A stretch of 64,000 nt of DNA, taken from Thermoplasmata archaeon. Lineage in GTDB: Archaea; Thermoplasmatota; Thermoplasmata; Methanomassiliicoccales; Methanomethylophilaceae. The DNA lies in assembly GCA_015063125.1 (NCBI GenBank), contig SUTB01000001.1, positions 186,001 through 250,000 of the forward strand, in the 5' to 3' direction. Made by a program: the position numbers and the translations under genes. How positions within the stretch are numbered: position 1 is the first letter of the stretch; the number at the start of each line of letters is the position of its first letter. Shown here in pieces: positions 43,749-53,633 of the stretch. The notes under the pieces were generated by a model. It did not search any database, was not told where the DNA came from, and saw nothing but the letters and a program-made list of their open reading frames with translations.

Positions 43749-45125
43749 TTAACACGCGGGCGAGGCCTGAGTTTCACGCTTGGCCACCCTTTCCAGCACT
43801 ATCTTGCCGTGGATGATCATGGCGATTCCGCCCAGACTCTCCACAATGATCAGCGCTATTCCGATGCCGAAGAGGCTGCAGACCGTTATGGAGACTATCC
43901 AATACGCAATGGTGACAAAGACGTTCCTGAGGAGGGTGTTGACCATGGCGTGGCCCGCCTTTTCCACCGATTGCATCAGAGAGGATCCGACGAAGGTCAT
44001 CGAGAACGGAGGCAGGAAGATCGCCATCAGGTAGGTGAACATGACCATCTCGTCGTGCATGAATTCCATGTCCTCTGTGCGGATGAAAACGTCCGCAAGT
44101 ACGCCTGCCAACAAGGCGAATACCAGGTTCAGTGCCAGCAGCATGATTAATGAACGCTTAATCGCGAATCTGTAAGCATCGCGGATCATGTCGAATTCCT
44201 TCATGCCGTACTCTGCGGAACAGATGGCGACGAGCGCACCTCCCATGGCCTGCGCCGGGATGACCGTTAGGTATCCTATCCTCCAGACCATGGTGTAGAC
44301 CGCAAGTCCCGCGGTTCCCGCACACACCACTACGAAGATGTTCAGGAATATGTTGAAGAAATTCATCACCGTCAGCTCAATTGATTCGGGAAGACCAACG
44401 TTGAGGATCTCCTTCTGGAGCTTTGTGCTGAATCTGAAGTTCTTCTTCTCGAAGCGCACGTACATGCTGTTCGTATTGAGATACCAGTAGAACGCCATCA
44501 GCGATGATATCACGAATGCGATGACGGTGGCCCATGCGGCTCCTGCTACACCCATATCCATCCAGAAGATCATGATGGGGTCCAGGACGATGTTGATCGC
44601 TGCGCCGACGACCTGGATGGCCATCGAGCGTCTGGCCGCTCCTTCTCCGCGGAGCATTCCGGACATGACTCCGCTCAGGATGATGAAGAACGATCCGAGG
44701 TATATCGGGAGACCATAGGACAGACATTCCTCCACCATCTCTCCCCCGCCCATCAGAACGATGACGGGTTCGGCCGTGATCACTAGGAATACGGTGAGCA
44801 CTACAGATATCACCAATGTTGTCAGAAGTCCCTGTGCGGCGACACCGTTGGCGTTGTCATGATTCTTCATACCGATATTGCGCGCTATTGCGGCTGAAAC
44901 CCCGATTCCCAAACCGTTTCCGATACCGATGAGGATGCAGTAAACGGGATATACGATTCCCAAGGATGCCATGGCATTCTGTCCGAGATCGGAAACCCAG
45001 AAACTATCAACGATGTTGTTCAGGTTCTGAACGAAGAGGGCTATCGCTATGGGGATGCTGAGGGCAAGCACGCCCTTCCTCTGATCACCTAGCAGGACTT
45101 TTACGCCCTCCGTTCCGTCAGCCAT
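43749..45125 (-). CDS. MATE-family efflux transporter
   Basis: 458 residues with about 12 membrane helices in two similar halves. Family marks: NNIVDSFWVSDLGQNAMASLGIVYP near the first helices and the matching MALNLVFALLAGVLADVF/ESLGGIAM region later. Exports drugs or metabolites with Na+ or H+. A CTATATTAAT box (45148-45157) fits a leaderless start at ATG 45125; ATG 45137 is the alternative. Ends TAA. Confidence 0.88.
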   Translation of the reverse strand: MADGTEGVKVLLGDQRKGVLALSIPIAIALFVQNLNNIVDSFWVSDLGQNAMASLGIVYPVYCILIGIGNGLGIGVSAAIARNIGMKNHDNANGVAAQGLLTTLVISVVLTVFLVITAEPVIVLMGGGEMVEECLSYGLPIYLGSFFIILSGVMSGMLRGEGAARRSMAIQVVGAAINIVLDPIMIFWMDMGVAGAAWATVIAFVISSLMAFYWYLNTNSMYVRFEKKNFRFSTKLQKEILNVGLPESIELTVMNFFNIFLNIFVVVCAGTAGLAVYTMVWRIGYLTVIPAQAMGGALVAICSAEYGMKEFDMIRDAYRFAIKRSLIMLLALNLVFALLAGVLADVFIRTEDMEFMHDEMVMFTYLMAIFLPPFSMTFVGSSLMQSVEKAGHAMVNTLLRNVFVTIAYWIVSITVCSLFGIGIALIIVESLGGIAMIIHGKIVLERVAKRETQASPAC

Positions 45126-45137
45126 AAAACTCTCCAT

Positions 45138-45387
45138 TGACGACGCCTATATTAATCCTCTTAATCTCCGAGCATCGTCACACAGAGGACGTATTCTTTC
45201 GAAATTCGTAGGCCCAGATACGAGTATTTGAACGATTCGGACAAGGATTTGACTAAAGAGAGCATACGATGTCTGAATCCAGACATTATGATTAGTGGTG
45301 TTAAGTTGACTTTTAACTCCAATGAACGCCGTTTCGGATGTCTTTCTTCTCTCACCTTATTTATATTAAGAGTGAATCGGCAACCCT
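45138..45387. promoter_or_regulatory. Divergent intergenic region between MATE and ABCE1 genes
   Basis: Holds the MATE TATA box near 45150 (minus strand) and, on the plus strand, TTATTTATATTAAG (45356-45369) about 25 bases before the ABCE1 ATG. Small ORFs crossing the region on both strands show no coding character. Nothing else seen. Confidence 0.5.
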
Positions 45388-47178
45388 ATGCGGATAGCAG
45401 CGGTCCTGATAGACAGGTGTCAGAACAGGAAATGCAACCACGAATGCGAGAAGTTTTGTCCCCTCAACAGGACTGGGGTGGAGTGCGTCACTTTTGGAGA
45501 GAAGGGCAAGCCCATAATCTCCGAGGAACTCTGCCAAGGCTGCGGTATCTGCATCAACAAGTGCACCTTCGATGCGATCAAAATCATCGGTCTGGCCGAT
45601 GAGCTGAAGGAGCAGATGATCCACCAATACGGAGAGAACAGCTTCCGCCTGTACAGGCTGCCGGTGCCCAAGAAGGGTTTCGTGACCGGTATCCTCGGAC
45701 CCAACGGAATCGGTAAGTCCACAGCGATCAAGATGCTCTCCGGAACGGAGATCCCCAACCTTGGTAACTACGAGAACCCCCCGACCAAGGAAGAGGTCCT
45801 GAAGCATTTCGCCGGCACGGAGCTGCACGACTACCTGAAGAACGTCTATGAGGGAAAGGTCAAGACCGCGATCAAACCGCAGTACGTCGACCTTCTTCCT
45901 AAGGCATCCAATGGTGTCGTCAGGGATCTGCTGAACAAGGTGCAGGAGCGCATGACCGTGGAGGAGGCCGCCGAGATATTCGATCTGACCGAGGTCTTGG
46001 ACAGGGAACTGTCCAAGCTGTCGGGAGGAGAGCTTCAGCGTCTCGCGATGGCAGCCACCATGATGAAGGAGGCCGACGTTTACTTCTTCGATGAGCCCAC
46101 ATCCTACCTGGACATCTATCAGAGGGTGAAGATGGCGAGACTGATCAAGGAGCTGAGCGTAGAGAAGCAGGTCATGGTCATCGAGCACGATCTGGCGATC
46201 CTCGATTTCCTAGCGGACAACGTCAACGTCGTCTACGGTACCGAGGGAGCATACGGAGTGTTCACCATGGCTAGGCAGGTCAGGACAGCCATCAACGTCT
46301 ATCTGGATGGATACCTTCCCGAGGAGAACATCAGGTTCAGGGACAGGCCCATCGAGTTCGAGGCATCGCCTCCCAGGGCAGACTGGCAGACTGCTGACAT
46401 CATCTCTTTCAAGGATCTCAAGAAGGACTTCGGAGAGTTCAAGCTGGACATCTCCGGAGGCGCTGTGAAGATCGGTGAATCCGTCGGAATCGTAGGTCCC
46501 AATGCGACCGGAAAGACAACGTTCGTAAAGATGCTGGCCGGTGCCGTGGAACCCGATTCGGGAGATATGGACAACAAGGTCAAGGTGGCCTACAAGCCCC
46601 AGTACATCTCAGCGGATTTCGACGGTACGGTTCAGGACCTTCTCTTAATGAAGTACTACGACACGGTCAATACGAGCTTCTTCAACGGTGAGGTGCTGGA
46701 GCCCCTGGGCATCAAGCATCTCATGGACAAACAGGTCAAGAACCTCTCCGGAGGAGAACTGCAGCGTGTCGCCATCACAATGTGCCTGGCGACCGAGGCG
46801 GACATGTACCTCTTCGATGAGCCCTCGGCATATCTGGATTCCAACCAGAGGATGAATGCCGCGAAGACCATCAGGAGGATGATGGAGAAGACCGGACGCA
46901 GCGGAATGATCGTCGACCATGACATCTACTTCCTTGACATGGTCTCGGATTCGATGATGGTATTCGGCGGCGATCCAGGGCATCACGGTATAGGTGAAGG
47001 GCCTTTCGACATGCGCGACGGAATGAACAAGTTCCTCGCTGCAGTGGACATAACATTCAGGAGGGATGCGGATTCGCACCGTCCGAGGATCAACAAGCCC
47101 GAGTCCAGGCTGGACAGGGAACAGAAATCCAAGGGCGAGTACTACTATTCCGACGCTCTCCAGCAGACAAATCAGTAA
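45388..47178 (+). CDS. Ribosome-recycling ATPase ABCE1/Rli1
   Basis: 596 residues. The N-terminal two [4Fe-4S] cluster domain is seen in RCQNRKCNHECEKFCP and CQGCGICINKC, then two ABC domains: Walker A GPNGIGKST and GPNATGKTT, signatures LSGGELQR (twice), Walker B YFFDEPTSYLD and YLFDEPSAYLD. It splits ribosomes after termination and is essential in archaea. Leaderless start at ATG 45388. Ends TAA, 13 bases before the next gene. Confidence 0.95.
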   Translation: MRIAAVLIDRCQNRKCNHECEKFCPLNRTGVECVTFGEKGKPIISEELCQGCGICINKCTFDAIKIIGLADELKEQMIHQYGENSFRLYRLPVPKKGFVTGILGPNGIGKSTAIKMLSGTEIPNLGNYENPPTKEEVLKHFAGTELHDYLKNVYEGKVKTAIKPQYVDLLPKASNGVVRDLLNKVQERMTVEEAAEIFDLTEVLDRELSKLSGGELQRLAMAATMMKEADVYFFDEPTSYLDIYQRVKMARLIKELSVEKQVMVIEHDLAILDFLADNVNVVYGTEGAYGVFTMARQVRTAINVYLDGYLPEENIRFRDRPIEFEASPPRADWQTADIISFKDLKKDFGEFKLDISGGAVKIGESVGIVGPNATGKTTFVKMLAGAVEPDSGDMDNKVKVAYKPQYISADFDGTVQDLLLMKYYDTVNTSFFNGEVLEPLGIKHLMDKQVKNLSGGELQRVAITMCLATEADMYLFDEPSAYLDSNQRMNAAKTIRRMMEKTGRSGMIVDHDIYFLDMVSDSMMVFGGDPGHHGIGEGPFDMRDGMNKFLAAVDITFRRDADSHRPRINKPESRLDREQKSKGEYYYSDALQQTNQ

Positions 47179-47191
47179 ACGGGGGATAATA

Positions 47192-48139
47192 ATGGGAAAA
47201 GCCGACACACATCTGCACACTCAGTACTCTGGGTTCTCGAAGCTCGGGGTCATGAAGTTCCCGGAGTCTGTGATTTCTCCGGCGATGCAGGTGGACAAGG
47301 GAAGGGAGAACGGGATGGACGTCATCGCCATCACCGACCACGACGAGACCAGAGCAGCGTTCATCGCTCAGGAGTACGCGAAGAAGTACGACGACATCGA
47401 GGTCATCGTCGGAGAGGAGATAACCACTCATGACGGGGAGGTCATAGGACTCTTCCTCAATGAGAGGATCCCTGAGGACCTTCCGATCGAAGAGACCATA
47501 GACATCATCCGTGAGCAGGACGGGATCGTTATCGCCCCCCATCCCTTCAGTTACCATGTTTTCGGACTGAAGGAACAGATCCTCACCCTGGACATCGACG
47601 GATTCGAGACAATCAACGGAGGGCACCCAGATGCCTACTCCAACATGTTCGCCAAGATGGTCATGGACAAGTATCCCAAGAGATGGGCGGAGATGTCCGG
47701 TTCGGATGCGCACTCGTTGTACACATCAGGCTACAACTGGACGGAGTTCGAGGGGACCACCGCGGAAGATTTCAGGAAATCCATTCTCAACAGGACTACC
47801 AAGGCCATGGGAGTTCCTGCACCCGTCCTTGGACAGGTGCAGTGGAGCATAGAGGTCGCACTAGGAGGCGCTAAGCTCCTCAAGCAGGCTCTAGCAGGAA
47901 AGCTGGAGCAGCCCGAGGACGACCATCTCATCGAGAAGATCCTCAGTATAAACGATCTCAAGAAGGTCACCGGGATATTCGCGGCTTATGCGTATACCAC
48001 TCCATGGATGAGCGGACTAGCAACCACGCTAAGCACGGCCTACCTCCACAGAGGTGCCAAGAAGATGATAAAGCAGATACCGGAGCGTCTGGCGGAAATC
48101 GACCGCATCATCAGAGAATATGACGCAAGCAAAGCCTGA
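47192..48139 (+). CDS. PHP-domain phosphoesterase with C-terminal extension
   Basis: 315 residues. Motifs ADTHLHTQYSG, AITDHDE, VIVGEEITTHDGEVIGLFL, IAPHPFSYHVFG and SGSDAHSLYT give the PHP active site. After about residue 215 comes an extension without PHP motifs, ending in a basic helix. ATG 47192 is chosen because GGGGGAT stands just before it. It overlaps the next gene as ATGA-like coupling (20 bases). Substrate unknown. Confidence 0.83.
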   Translation: MGKADTHLHTQYSGFSKLGVMKFPESVISPAMQVDKGRENGMDVIAITDHDETRAAFIAQEYAKKYDDIEVIVGEEITTHDGEVIGLFLNERIPEDLPIEETIDIIREQDGIVIAPHPFSYHVFGLKEQILTLDIDGFETINGGHPDAYSNMFAKMVMDKYPKRWAEMSGSDAHSLYTSGYNWTEFEGTTAEDFRKSILNRTTKAMGVPAPVLGQVQWSIEVALGGAKLLKQALAGKLEQPEDDHLIEKILSINDLKKVTGIFAAYAYTTPWMSGLATTLSTAYLHRGAKKMIKQIPERLAEIDRIIREYDASKA

Positions 48140-48518
48140 CATCTACAAGATCGGAGTTAATGTCCCCGCGGAGTTCCTTCAGGGTCTGATGGATTCGATA
48201 AATGAGGTCATGGAGCCCATCTATCCGAACTATGACCGTGTATTCTCCTACTGGCCGGTAAAGGGGACATGGAGACCACTCAAAGGATCCAATCCCTATC
48301 TCGGAGAGATTGGAAAGGTCGAGGTCGCAGACGAGATGAGGCTGGAGTTCGCTGTGAAGGAAAAGGATCTCGAGGCGGTAATCAGCACGATGGCCGAACA
48401 TCACCCCTATCAGGAGCCCGCCATCGATATCATTCCGATGATATCCTGGAAGAGTGTCATTCCTTCGGACGCATCGAGAAAACGTTATCGAAGGTCCTCT
48501 GCATCTTGTGGATCTTAA
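48120..48518 (+). CDS. NIF3/YqfO-like (CutA-fold) protein
   Basis: 132 residues resembling the YqfO insertion domain of NIF3-family proteins: YKIGVNVPAEFLQGLMDSINE, SYWPVKGTWRPLKGSNPYLG, VEVADEMRLEFAV and HPYQEPAIDIIP. The function of this stand-alone module is unknown. The last 20 or so residues (after ISWKSV) are Arg/Ser-rich and overlap the convergent gene by 62 bases. Ends TAA. Confidence 0.7.
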   Translation: MTQAKPDIYKIGVNVPAEFLQGLMDSINEVMEPIYPNYDRVFSYWPVKGTWRPLKGSNPYLGEIGKVEVADEMRLEFAVKEKDLEAVISTMAEHHPYQEPAIDIIPMISWKSVIPSDASRKRYRRSSASCGS

Positions 48519-49035
48519 GGCTCTGCTTCCTGTAGGGGAGCTCATCGGGCTCCAGTATGCCGATCTCCACGAAGTCATCCAATGCCTCTATCGCGCCTTC
48601 ATAGTCTGCATAGACTCCGACCATAACGTCGATCAACCTGTTACGGCAGTGGATGACCTTGGGCAGTACCCCTCCATTATCCTCCAGGAATCTGTCCTTG
48701 ATGCTGGGGAAGAGGTCCAGATTATCGCAGCACGCTTTGTTGAGCTCATCGTATTGCTCGGCACCGAACAGTCCCTCGATGTAAGATTCTGTGACGATGA
48801 ATCTGTCATAATCCGATAGGTCTTGGGACAGGGCATACTCACCGATCTTGACAGCTAGCTTGTAGTTATGGTCCTCGCTAGTACGGTTCATGAGATCTAC
48901 TAGGAAGTTCTGCTTCGACGTGGTGTCTATGCAGCCCAGATACCTCTTAACCTTGACCTTGTCTAGGTCGTTGAACGAATCGTACCAGTCGTCCAGTCCG
49001 ACTGCTGTTATCTCCGCAGGGATGTCCTGTGCCAT
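48457..49035 (-). CDS. Hypothetical helical protein downstream of CDF transporter
   Basis: 192 residues, soluble, largely helical and acidic, with TPR-like spacing (LAVKIGEYALSQD, YDELNKACCDNLDLFP) but no clear repeat. Not recognised. It begins nine bases after the CDF transporter stop and so is probably its co-transcribed partner. Its 3' end overlaps the convergent NIF3-like gene by 62 bases. Confidence 0.65.
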   Translation of the reverse strand: MAQDIPAEITAVGLDDWYDSFNDLDKVKVKRYLGCIDTTSKQNFLVDLMNRTSEDHNYKLAVKIGEYALSQDLSDYDRFIVTESYIEGLFGAEQYDELNKACCDNLDLFPSIKDRFLEDNGGVLPKVIHCRNRLIDVMVGVYADYEGAIEALDDFVEIGILEPDELPYRKQSLKIHKMQRTFDNVFSMRPKE

Positions 49036-49044
49036 GGCAGTGAA

Positions 49045-50085
49045 TCAGTCTTTCGTCTTTAAAGAATCGTCGATGGTTATGAGCCTCGGAGGAGTGTGCA
49101 TCTCAGGAGTCATCAGCATCTCCGCCGTCCATACAAGGTAATGCTGGAAGTCCTCATTCCTGTTGAAGCAGTTCCTGTTGCAGAATCTGCACATCAGCTC
49201 ATTGCATGGCGTGGGGGTGATGGAGATGTCAACCGTTTCACCGAATTTCCATTTGATCGCTTCGGCGAGTTGCGTTTCCTCTTCGTAGGTATGGGTGACC
49301 GTCATATCCTGAGGCAATATCAGATGGAGGTCCACGAACAGTCCATGCCCGTACTTGATCATCCTAAGCCTGTAAACATCGATCCAATCGTCGTGCCTGT
49401 ACTCGTTGAGAAGATCGGCCAGACTGGCCATCAGCTCCTCATCGTTCTTGTCCATGGAATCGTCGATGCTTTCTCTGATGACCTTGAGTCCGGTGTATCC
49501 TATGATAACACCGAAGACGATTGCGATGGATGAGTCGAGCCAAGCCGCATCGTAACCCATGGCCAAGGCGGCGTAGACAACCAGCAGACCTAAGATGATC
49601 CCTATCGAAGAGTAGGTGTCTGAGCAGAGGTGCTTTCCGCTTGCAACCAGTGCCGGCGAGCGCGTCTTCTTCCCTTTACGGATGGCAGCTTTTCCTACTG
49701 CATAGTTGACTCCAGCGGCCAGAGCGACGATGACCAGTCCGATGTCCAGCTGTCTAATTTCACCTGGGTTGAAGAATGACAATATGGACTCGTAGATGAT
49801 CAATGCACCAGCGATGAGAATCATCGTTCCTTCTATGGTGGCCGATACGTTCTCGATCTTACCGTGTCCGAACGGATGGCTTCTGTCAGGCGGCTGGGCA
49901 GATAGATTAAGGGCGTACAATCCTACGAAAGCAGCTACCACGTTGACGATGGATTCCAATGCGTCGGTAAGGATGGCCATAGAACCCGTCAGATAATAAG
50001 CGACGAATTTGATCGCCATCAACGAGAATCCAACAACTGCGATTATCTTCTGGAAATCGTAGTTGCTTTTGGCAGCCGCATCCAT
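49045..50085 (-). CDS. Cation diffusion facilitator (CDF) transporter with Cys-rich tail
   Basis: 346 residues. Six-helix CDF core with the metal site Asp in ILTDALESIVN, HPFGHGKIE, and the cytosolic beta-alpha-beta domain (ending about residue 290). It exports Zn, Mn, Fe or similar divalent metals. Beyond the usual end are about 55 residues with C-x4-C-x2-C-x3-C (PCNELMCRFCNRNC), a potential metal-binding tail. A GATTTATAG box about 25 bases upstream suits a leaderless start at ATG 50085. Confidence 0.88.
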   Translation of the reverse strand: MDAAAKSNYDFQKIIAVVGFSLMAIKFVAYYLTGSMAILTDALESIVNVVAAFVGLYALNLSAQPPDRSHPFGHGKIENVSATIEGTMILIAGALIIYESILSFFNPGEIRQLDIGLVIVALAAGVNYAVGKAAIRKGKKTRSPALVASGKHLCSDTYSSIGIILGLLVVYAALAMGYDAAWLDSSIAIVFGVIIGYTGLKVIRESIDDSMDKNDEELMASLADLLNEYRHDDWIDVYRLRMIKYGHGLFVDLHLILPQDMTVTHTYEEETQLAEAIKWKFGETVDISITPTPCNELMCRFCNRNCFNRNEDFQHYLVWTAEMLMTPEMHTPPRLITIDDSLKTKD

Positions 50086-50137
50086 ATGGAAAGTATTCTA
50101 AACCGACTATAAATCGATTGTTTTTAACAAGTCTTAT

Positions 50138-51520
50138 TTAAAATTTTTTAGGCGTTCCTCTAAATGCCGAAGTGATGGTGCCTATGATGCACATTATCAG
50201 GCAGACAGTCATGGATGTGCTCATTACCTGCAGGAACAGATCGTACGTCTCTGGCCCGAGGTTATCAGTGGAACCCATTATGGTGGTGATGAAGTACATC
50301 GCTATGCCCATGCTCAGCATCATACCGGTCTGCCTCATGACCGCTAGGACTGCAGAGGCCTCGCTGCTGTGCTCTCTCGGTACGGAAGACATTATGAGTG
50401 TGGTGTTGGGGGCGGAGAACATCGAGAATCCGATACCGCCTATAGTCATAGATATCAGGACCATCGTGATCGAGGTGTTCAGATCATAGAAGATGTATGT
50501 GGCGATGCTGATTGCAGTTATCGCCATACCGACAGTGGGCAGAACGATCTTGTTTTGCATCTTGTCCGTGACCTTTCCCCAGATGGGCGAGAATATGCAT
50601 TGGACAACAGGTTGGGTGATCATTAGAAAACCTGCCTCCGTGGCCGAAAGTTGACCGATACTCTGCAGATACAAAGCAAGAAAGAACGAGATGGAATACG
50701 ATGAGCCGTAGCTCATGAAGGCAGCAAGATTGGATCCAGAGAACTGCCAGTTCTTGAAAAGCCCCATGTTCAGAATGCATTCATCGTTGCCTATCTGCGT
50801 CTGGACGAAGAGCGCTAGGAGGACCAGGCCGATGACTGTGCATATTATCGCCCAGGTCTGGGGCAGATTCATTATTCCCGCCATTGACAGCAATATGGCG
50901 ATACCGTAGATGACCGAAGATCTGGTATCGAACAGGCCTTCTGGATCGGCATATATCTCGCGGCGGAACCCTTTGACCATAAGCAGTATAGAGATGACTG
51001 CAAGAGGAACGGTCAGTAGGAAGAGAAGTCTCCAACCGATGAGGTCGTTCAGAGTTCCTCCGATTGCCGGACCAAGGGACAATCCCATGTAGATGAACAT
51101 GGTGTTGTATCCCATGACGGTACCGCGCCTCTCCTTCGGGGTGACATCTGTGATCAAGGCGATGCTCATCGTCGCAAGGGATGCGGCGCCCATCCCGATG
51201 ATGCTTCTACCGAGGACGACCACCCAGAAGTTAGGCGCCAAGCATGCCACGAAGCATCCTACAACGATGATCAGCAACCCTATGACGAACATCTTCTTCT
51301 TTCCGATGATGTCCGCGAGCCTTGCGAAGGGGACCATGAAGATCACCGAAGCAAGGAGGAAAGCGGAATTGATGTAGGCCAGATCATGGGATCCTGTGCC
51401 AAATTCCTCTCCTATGTTGATCAAAGAGAGATTCATCATGGTACTCAGAAGCGGAGCTATGAAGCCTGATATGTAGCACGCCAGCACTACGGCCCTTGCC
51501 TCCTTATCCGAGTAGTCCAT
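50138..51520 (-). CDS. MFS drug:H+ antiporter, 14-helix (DHA2/EmrB-QacA) type
   Basis: 460 residues with about 14 hydrophobic helices. Motif A as LADIIGKKKMFVIG and motif C-like GPAIGGTLNDLIGWRLLFLLTVP mark the DHA2 family. Exports lipophilic compounds. ATG 51520 is chosen because the AATTAATTATAATAG box (51543-51557) lies at leaderless distance; an earlier in-frame start at 51541 is inside that region. Divergent from the cysteine synthase gene. Ends TAA. Confidence 0.87.
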   Translation of the reverse strand: MDYSDKEARAVVLACYISGFIAPLLSTMMNLSLINIGEEFGTGSHDLAYINSAFLLASVIFMVPFARLADIIGKKKMFVIGLLIIVVGCFVACLAPNFWVVVLGRSIIGMGAASLATMSIALITDVTPKERRGTVMGYNTMFIYMGLSLGPAIGGTLNDLIGWRLLFLLTVPLAVISILLMVKGFRREIYADPEGLFDTRSSVIYGIAILLSMAGIMNLPQTWAIICTVIGLVLLALFVQTQIGNDECILNMGLFKNWQFSGSNLAAFMSYGSSYSISFFLALYLQSIGQLSATEAGFLMITQPVVQCIFSPIWGKVTDKMQNKIVLPTVGMAITAISIATYIFYDLNTSITMVLISMTIGGIGFSMFSAPNTTLIMSSVPREHSSEASAVLAVMRQTGMMLSMGIAMYFITTIMGSTDNLGPETYDLFLQVMSTSMTVCLIMCIIGTITSAFRGTPKKF

Positions 51521-51586
51521 GTAGGTTAGTAGTCCACCCACCTATTATAATTAATTATCAAATAGGCCCAATCTGATTACGGTACC

Positions 51587-52492
51587 ATGGCAGTCTTCAA
51601 GAACATCATCGAGACAATCGGTGAGACGCCAATCGTGCGCCTTAACAAGCTCCCCGTAAAAGGGGCCAAGGTCTATGTGAAGATAGAGAGGGGCAACCCT
51701 GGCGGATCGATAAAGGATCGCGCTGTTCTGTCGATGATAGACGATGCGGAGGCCAGAGGCGTTCTGAAGACAAACGGTACCATCGTTGAGCCCACTTCAG
51801 GTAACACAGGTATTGCCATAGCGATGATCGCAGCGGTCCGCGGATACAAGGCAATCATCGTCATGCCAGATACGATGTCTCTGGAGCGTCGCCAGGCCAT
51901 CCGTGCATATGGTGCGGAGATAGTTCTCACACCTGGTGCAGAGGGGATGGGAGGGGCTGTGAAGAAGGCCGAGGAGATCGCCAATGAAACCGGCGGATGG
52001 ATCTGCGGACAGTTCGACAATCCTCTAAATGCCGTCGCACACCGTGTGAGCACTGGCAAGGAGATACTCCGTGACCTGCCAGATGTGGATTATGTGTTCG
52101 CAGGTTTCGGAACAGCGGGAACCGTATGCGGCTTGGCAATGGCATTCAAGGATGCCGGTTCCAAGGCGAAGGTCATAGGTGTGGAGCCCGCGGAGAGTCC
52201 TCTTGTTTCCGAAGGTAAGGCCGGCCCTCACAAGATTCAGGGGATCGGAGCGAACTTCGTACCAAAGATCTTCGAAAAGGACCTCCTCGCCGAGGTGTTC
52301 ACAGTCAAGGGAGACGATGCCATCGCCACCACTGTCAGGATGGCCAGGGAAGAGGGCATATTCTGCGGGATATCATCCGGAGCAGCCGTTTATGCCGCAT
52401 TGGAAAGGGCCAAGCAGGAACCAGATAAGGTGATACTGGCGATACTTCCTGATGGTGGCGAGAAGTACATGAGCACAGGAATATTCGATTGA
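51587..52492 (+). CDS. cysK: Cysteine synthase
   Basis: 301 residues, fold-type II PLP enzyme. PLP lysine Lys43 in GGSIKDRAV, phosphate and substrate loop TSGNTG (70-75), GTAGTVCGLA and CGISSGAAV. Makes cysteine from O-acetylserine or O-phosphoserine plus sulfide; the archaeal donor is not decided by sequence. The gene ends TGA, four bases from the convergent radical SAM gene's end. Confidence 0.9.
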   Translation: MAVFKNIIETIGETPIVRLNKLPVKGAKVYVKIERGNPGGSIKDRAVLSMIDDAEARGVLKTNGTIVEPTSGNTGIAIAMIAAVRGYKAIIVMPDTMSLERRQAIRAYGAEIVLTPGAEGMGGAVKKAEEIANETGGWICGQFDNPLNAVAHRVSTGKEILRDLPDVDYVFAGFGTAGTVCGLAMAFKDAGSKAKVIGVEPAESPLVSEGKAGPHKIQGIGANFVPKIFEKDLLAEVFTVKGDDAIATTVRMAREEGIFCGISSGAAVYAALERAKQEPDKVILAILPDGGEKYMSTGIFD

Positions 52493-52495
52493 TGC

Positions 52496-53623
52496 TTATT
52501 GGCTGATGGTCTTGGGATTGATCAGCTTGTTGACGATTACTTCCTTGATGTAAGGGTTGTAGACGTCCATATCGGGTTTCTCATCCAGTATCTTCTGTAT
52601 CTCCGATGATACGTGTGCGAAGATCGCTTTGTAAGCGCGGCAAGAGGCCCCGTCATTCTCCTCGAGGCCGTTCTCATAGCATGCATCCACGCTGCATCCT
52701 CCGTTGCAGAACTTGAAGATCTCGCAGGATGCGCATTTGTCACGCCTCTTGATGGATCCGACCAGGATGTTCCTGAACCCTTCCGACTGGAAGGCATCAG
52801 CTATTGAGTCGATATGATCTACGTTGCCCATGCAGAATTCCTTGGGGCACGCTTTGGCGCAGGGATACAGCGAACCGTCAGGATACATGCATATCCATTT
52901 GGTCAGGCATGACGTATGCGCACAGTCCGATGGAACCGGTTCGCCCAGATAGTTCTGGATGTACTGGAAGAAGGGCATCAGAGGAACCCTTGCGGTCTTA
53001 TCGTACAGCCATTCATCGAAAGCCTCGATGCTTCCTTTGATGAACTCGTCCGTGTCAGGGACGAAGCATTTCCCGCATCCCGCTGGGATGACCGGGGTCA
53101 GCGAGACGCTGATGTCCTTGTCCCTGAAGAAGCGGTATATCTCCTTCTGCTTGTCTGCGGTGTCTTTGGAGATGGTCGCACCCACGGTGTACATGTTCTC
53201 CTTCGCGGACAGCGTGTTGAGGGTCTTCTCCACGTCTCCTTCCCTCAGGATGCTGTTGTAAGGGCCTTCGTAGGACACTCCAACATTGATCTTCTTCTCC
53301 CTGCAGTAAGCCATCAGCCTCTTGTTCAGAAGGATTCCGTTGGTGTTGATGGTGTTGCCGTACCTCATGGAGTCCTTTCCGAAGTACTTCTCCTCGAAAC
53401 CGATGACCTCCTTGTAGAATGACATCGGCAAAGTGAGCGGTTCTCCTCCATGCCAGATGAACCAAGCTGTCTGGTATTCCTGGGAAGCCATCTTGATAAG
53501 CTTCTCGACCCTGTCGAGAGGGATCTCTGTTTTCACTCTGTCCTCGGGAACATGGTAGCAGTGCTTGCAATCGATGTTGCAGAAAAGTGTGGGTTTGATA
53601 ACGATGGTGATGTGTGGTTTCAT
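52496..53623 (-). CDS. Radical SAM/SPASM peptide-modifying enzyme
   Basis: 375 residues. Radical SAM motif CNIDCKHC (Cys15, Cys19, Cys22; C-x3-C-x2-C) near the N-terminus, HGGEPL (SAM-binding GGE) and NTNGILL later, then a C-terminal SPASM region with about ten cysteines (CxxxC..CMYPDG..PCAKACP..C and CASC..FCNGGC..C) for two extra Fe-S clusters. This layout is that of sulfatase-maturase-like (anSME) and RiPP-maturing enzymes. No sulfatase is in the window. The gene directly upstream encodes a Cys-rich small protein, the most likely substrate. ATG 53623 is preferred over GTG 53641, which would place the intergenic hairpin inside the coding region. Ends TAA. Confidence 0.87.
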   Translation of the reverse strand: MKPHITIVIKPTLFCNIDCKHCYHVPEDRVKTEIPLDRVEKLIKMASQEYQTAWFIWHGGEPLTLPMSFYKEVIGFEEKYFGKDSMRYGNTINTNGILLNKRLMAYCREKKINVGVSYEGPYNSILREGDVEKTLNTLSAKENMYTVGATISKDTADKQKEIYRFFRDKDISVSLTPVIPAGCGKCFVPDTDEFIKGSIEAFDEWLYDKTARVPLMPFFQYIQNYLGEPVPSDCAHTSCLTKWICMYPDGSLYPCAKACPKEFCMGNVDHIDSIADAFQSEGFRNILVGSIKRRDKCASCEIFKFCNGGCSVDACYENGLEENDGASCRAYKAIFAHVSSEIQKILDEKPDMDVYNPYIKEVIVNKLINPKTISQ

Positions 53624-53633
53624 GTTGGTTGAA

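Noticed and set aside
45161-45602. Small ORFs on both strands in the MATE-ABCE1 gap
   Set aside because: Composition is not coding-like, no start signals, and they run into the ABCE1 gene or across promoter boxes.
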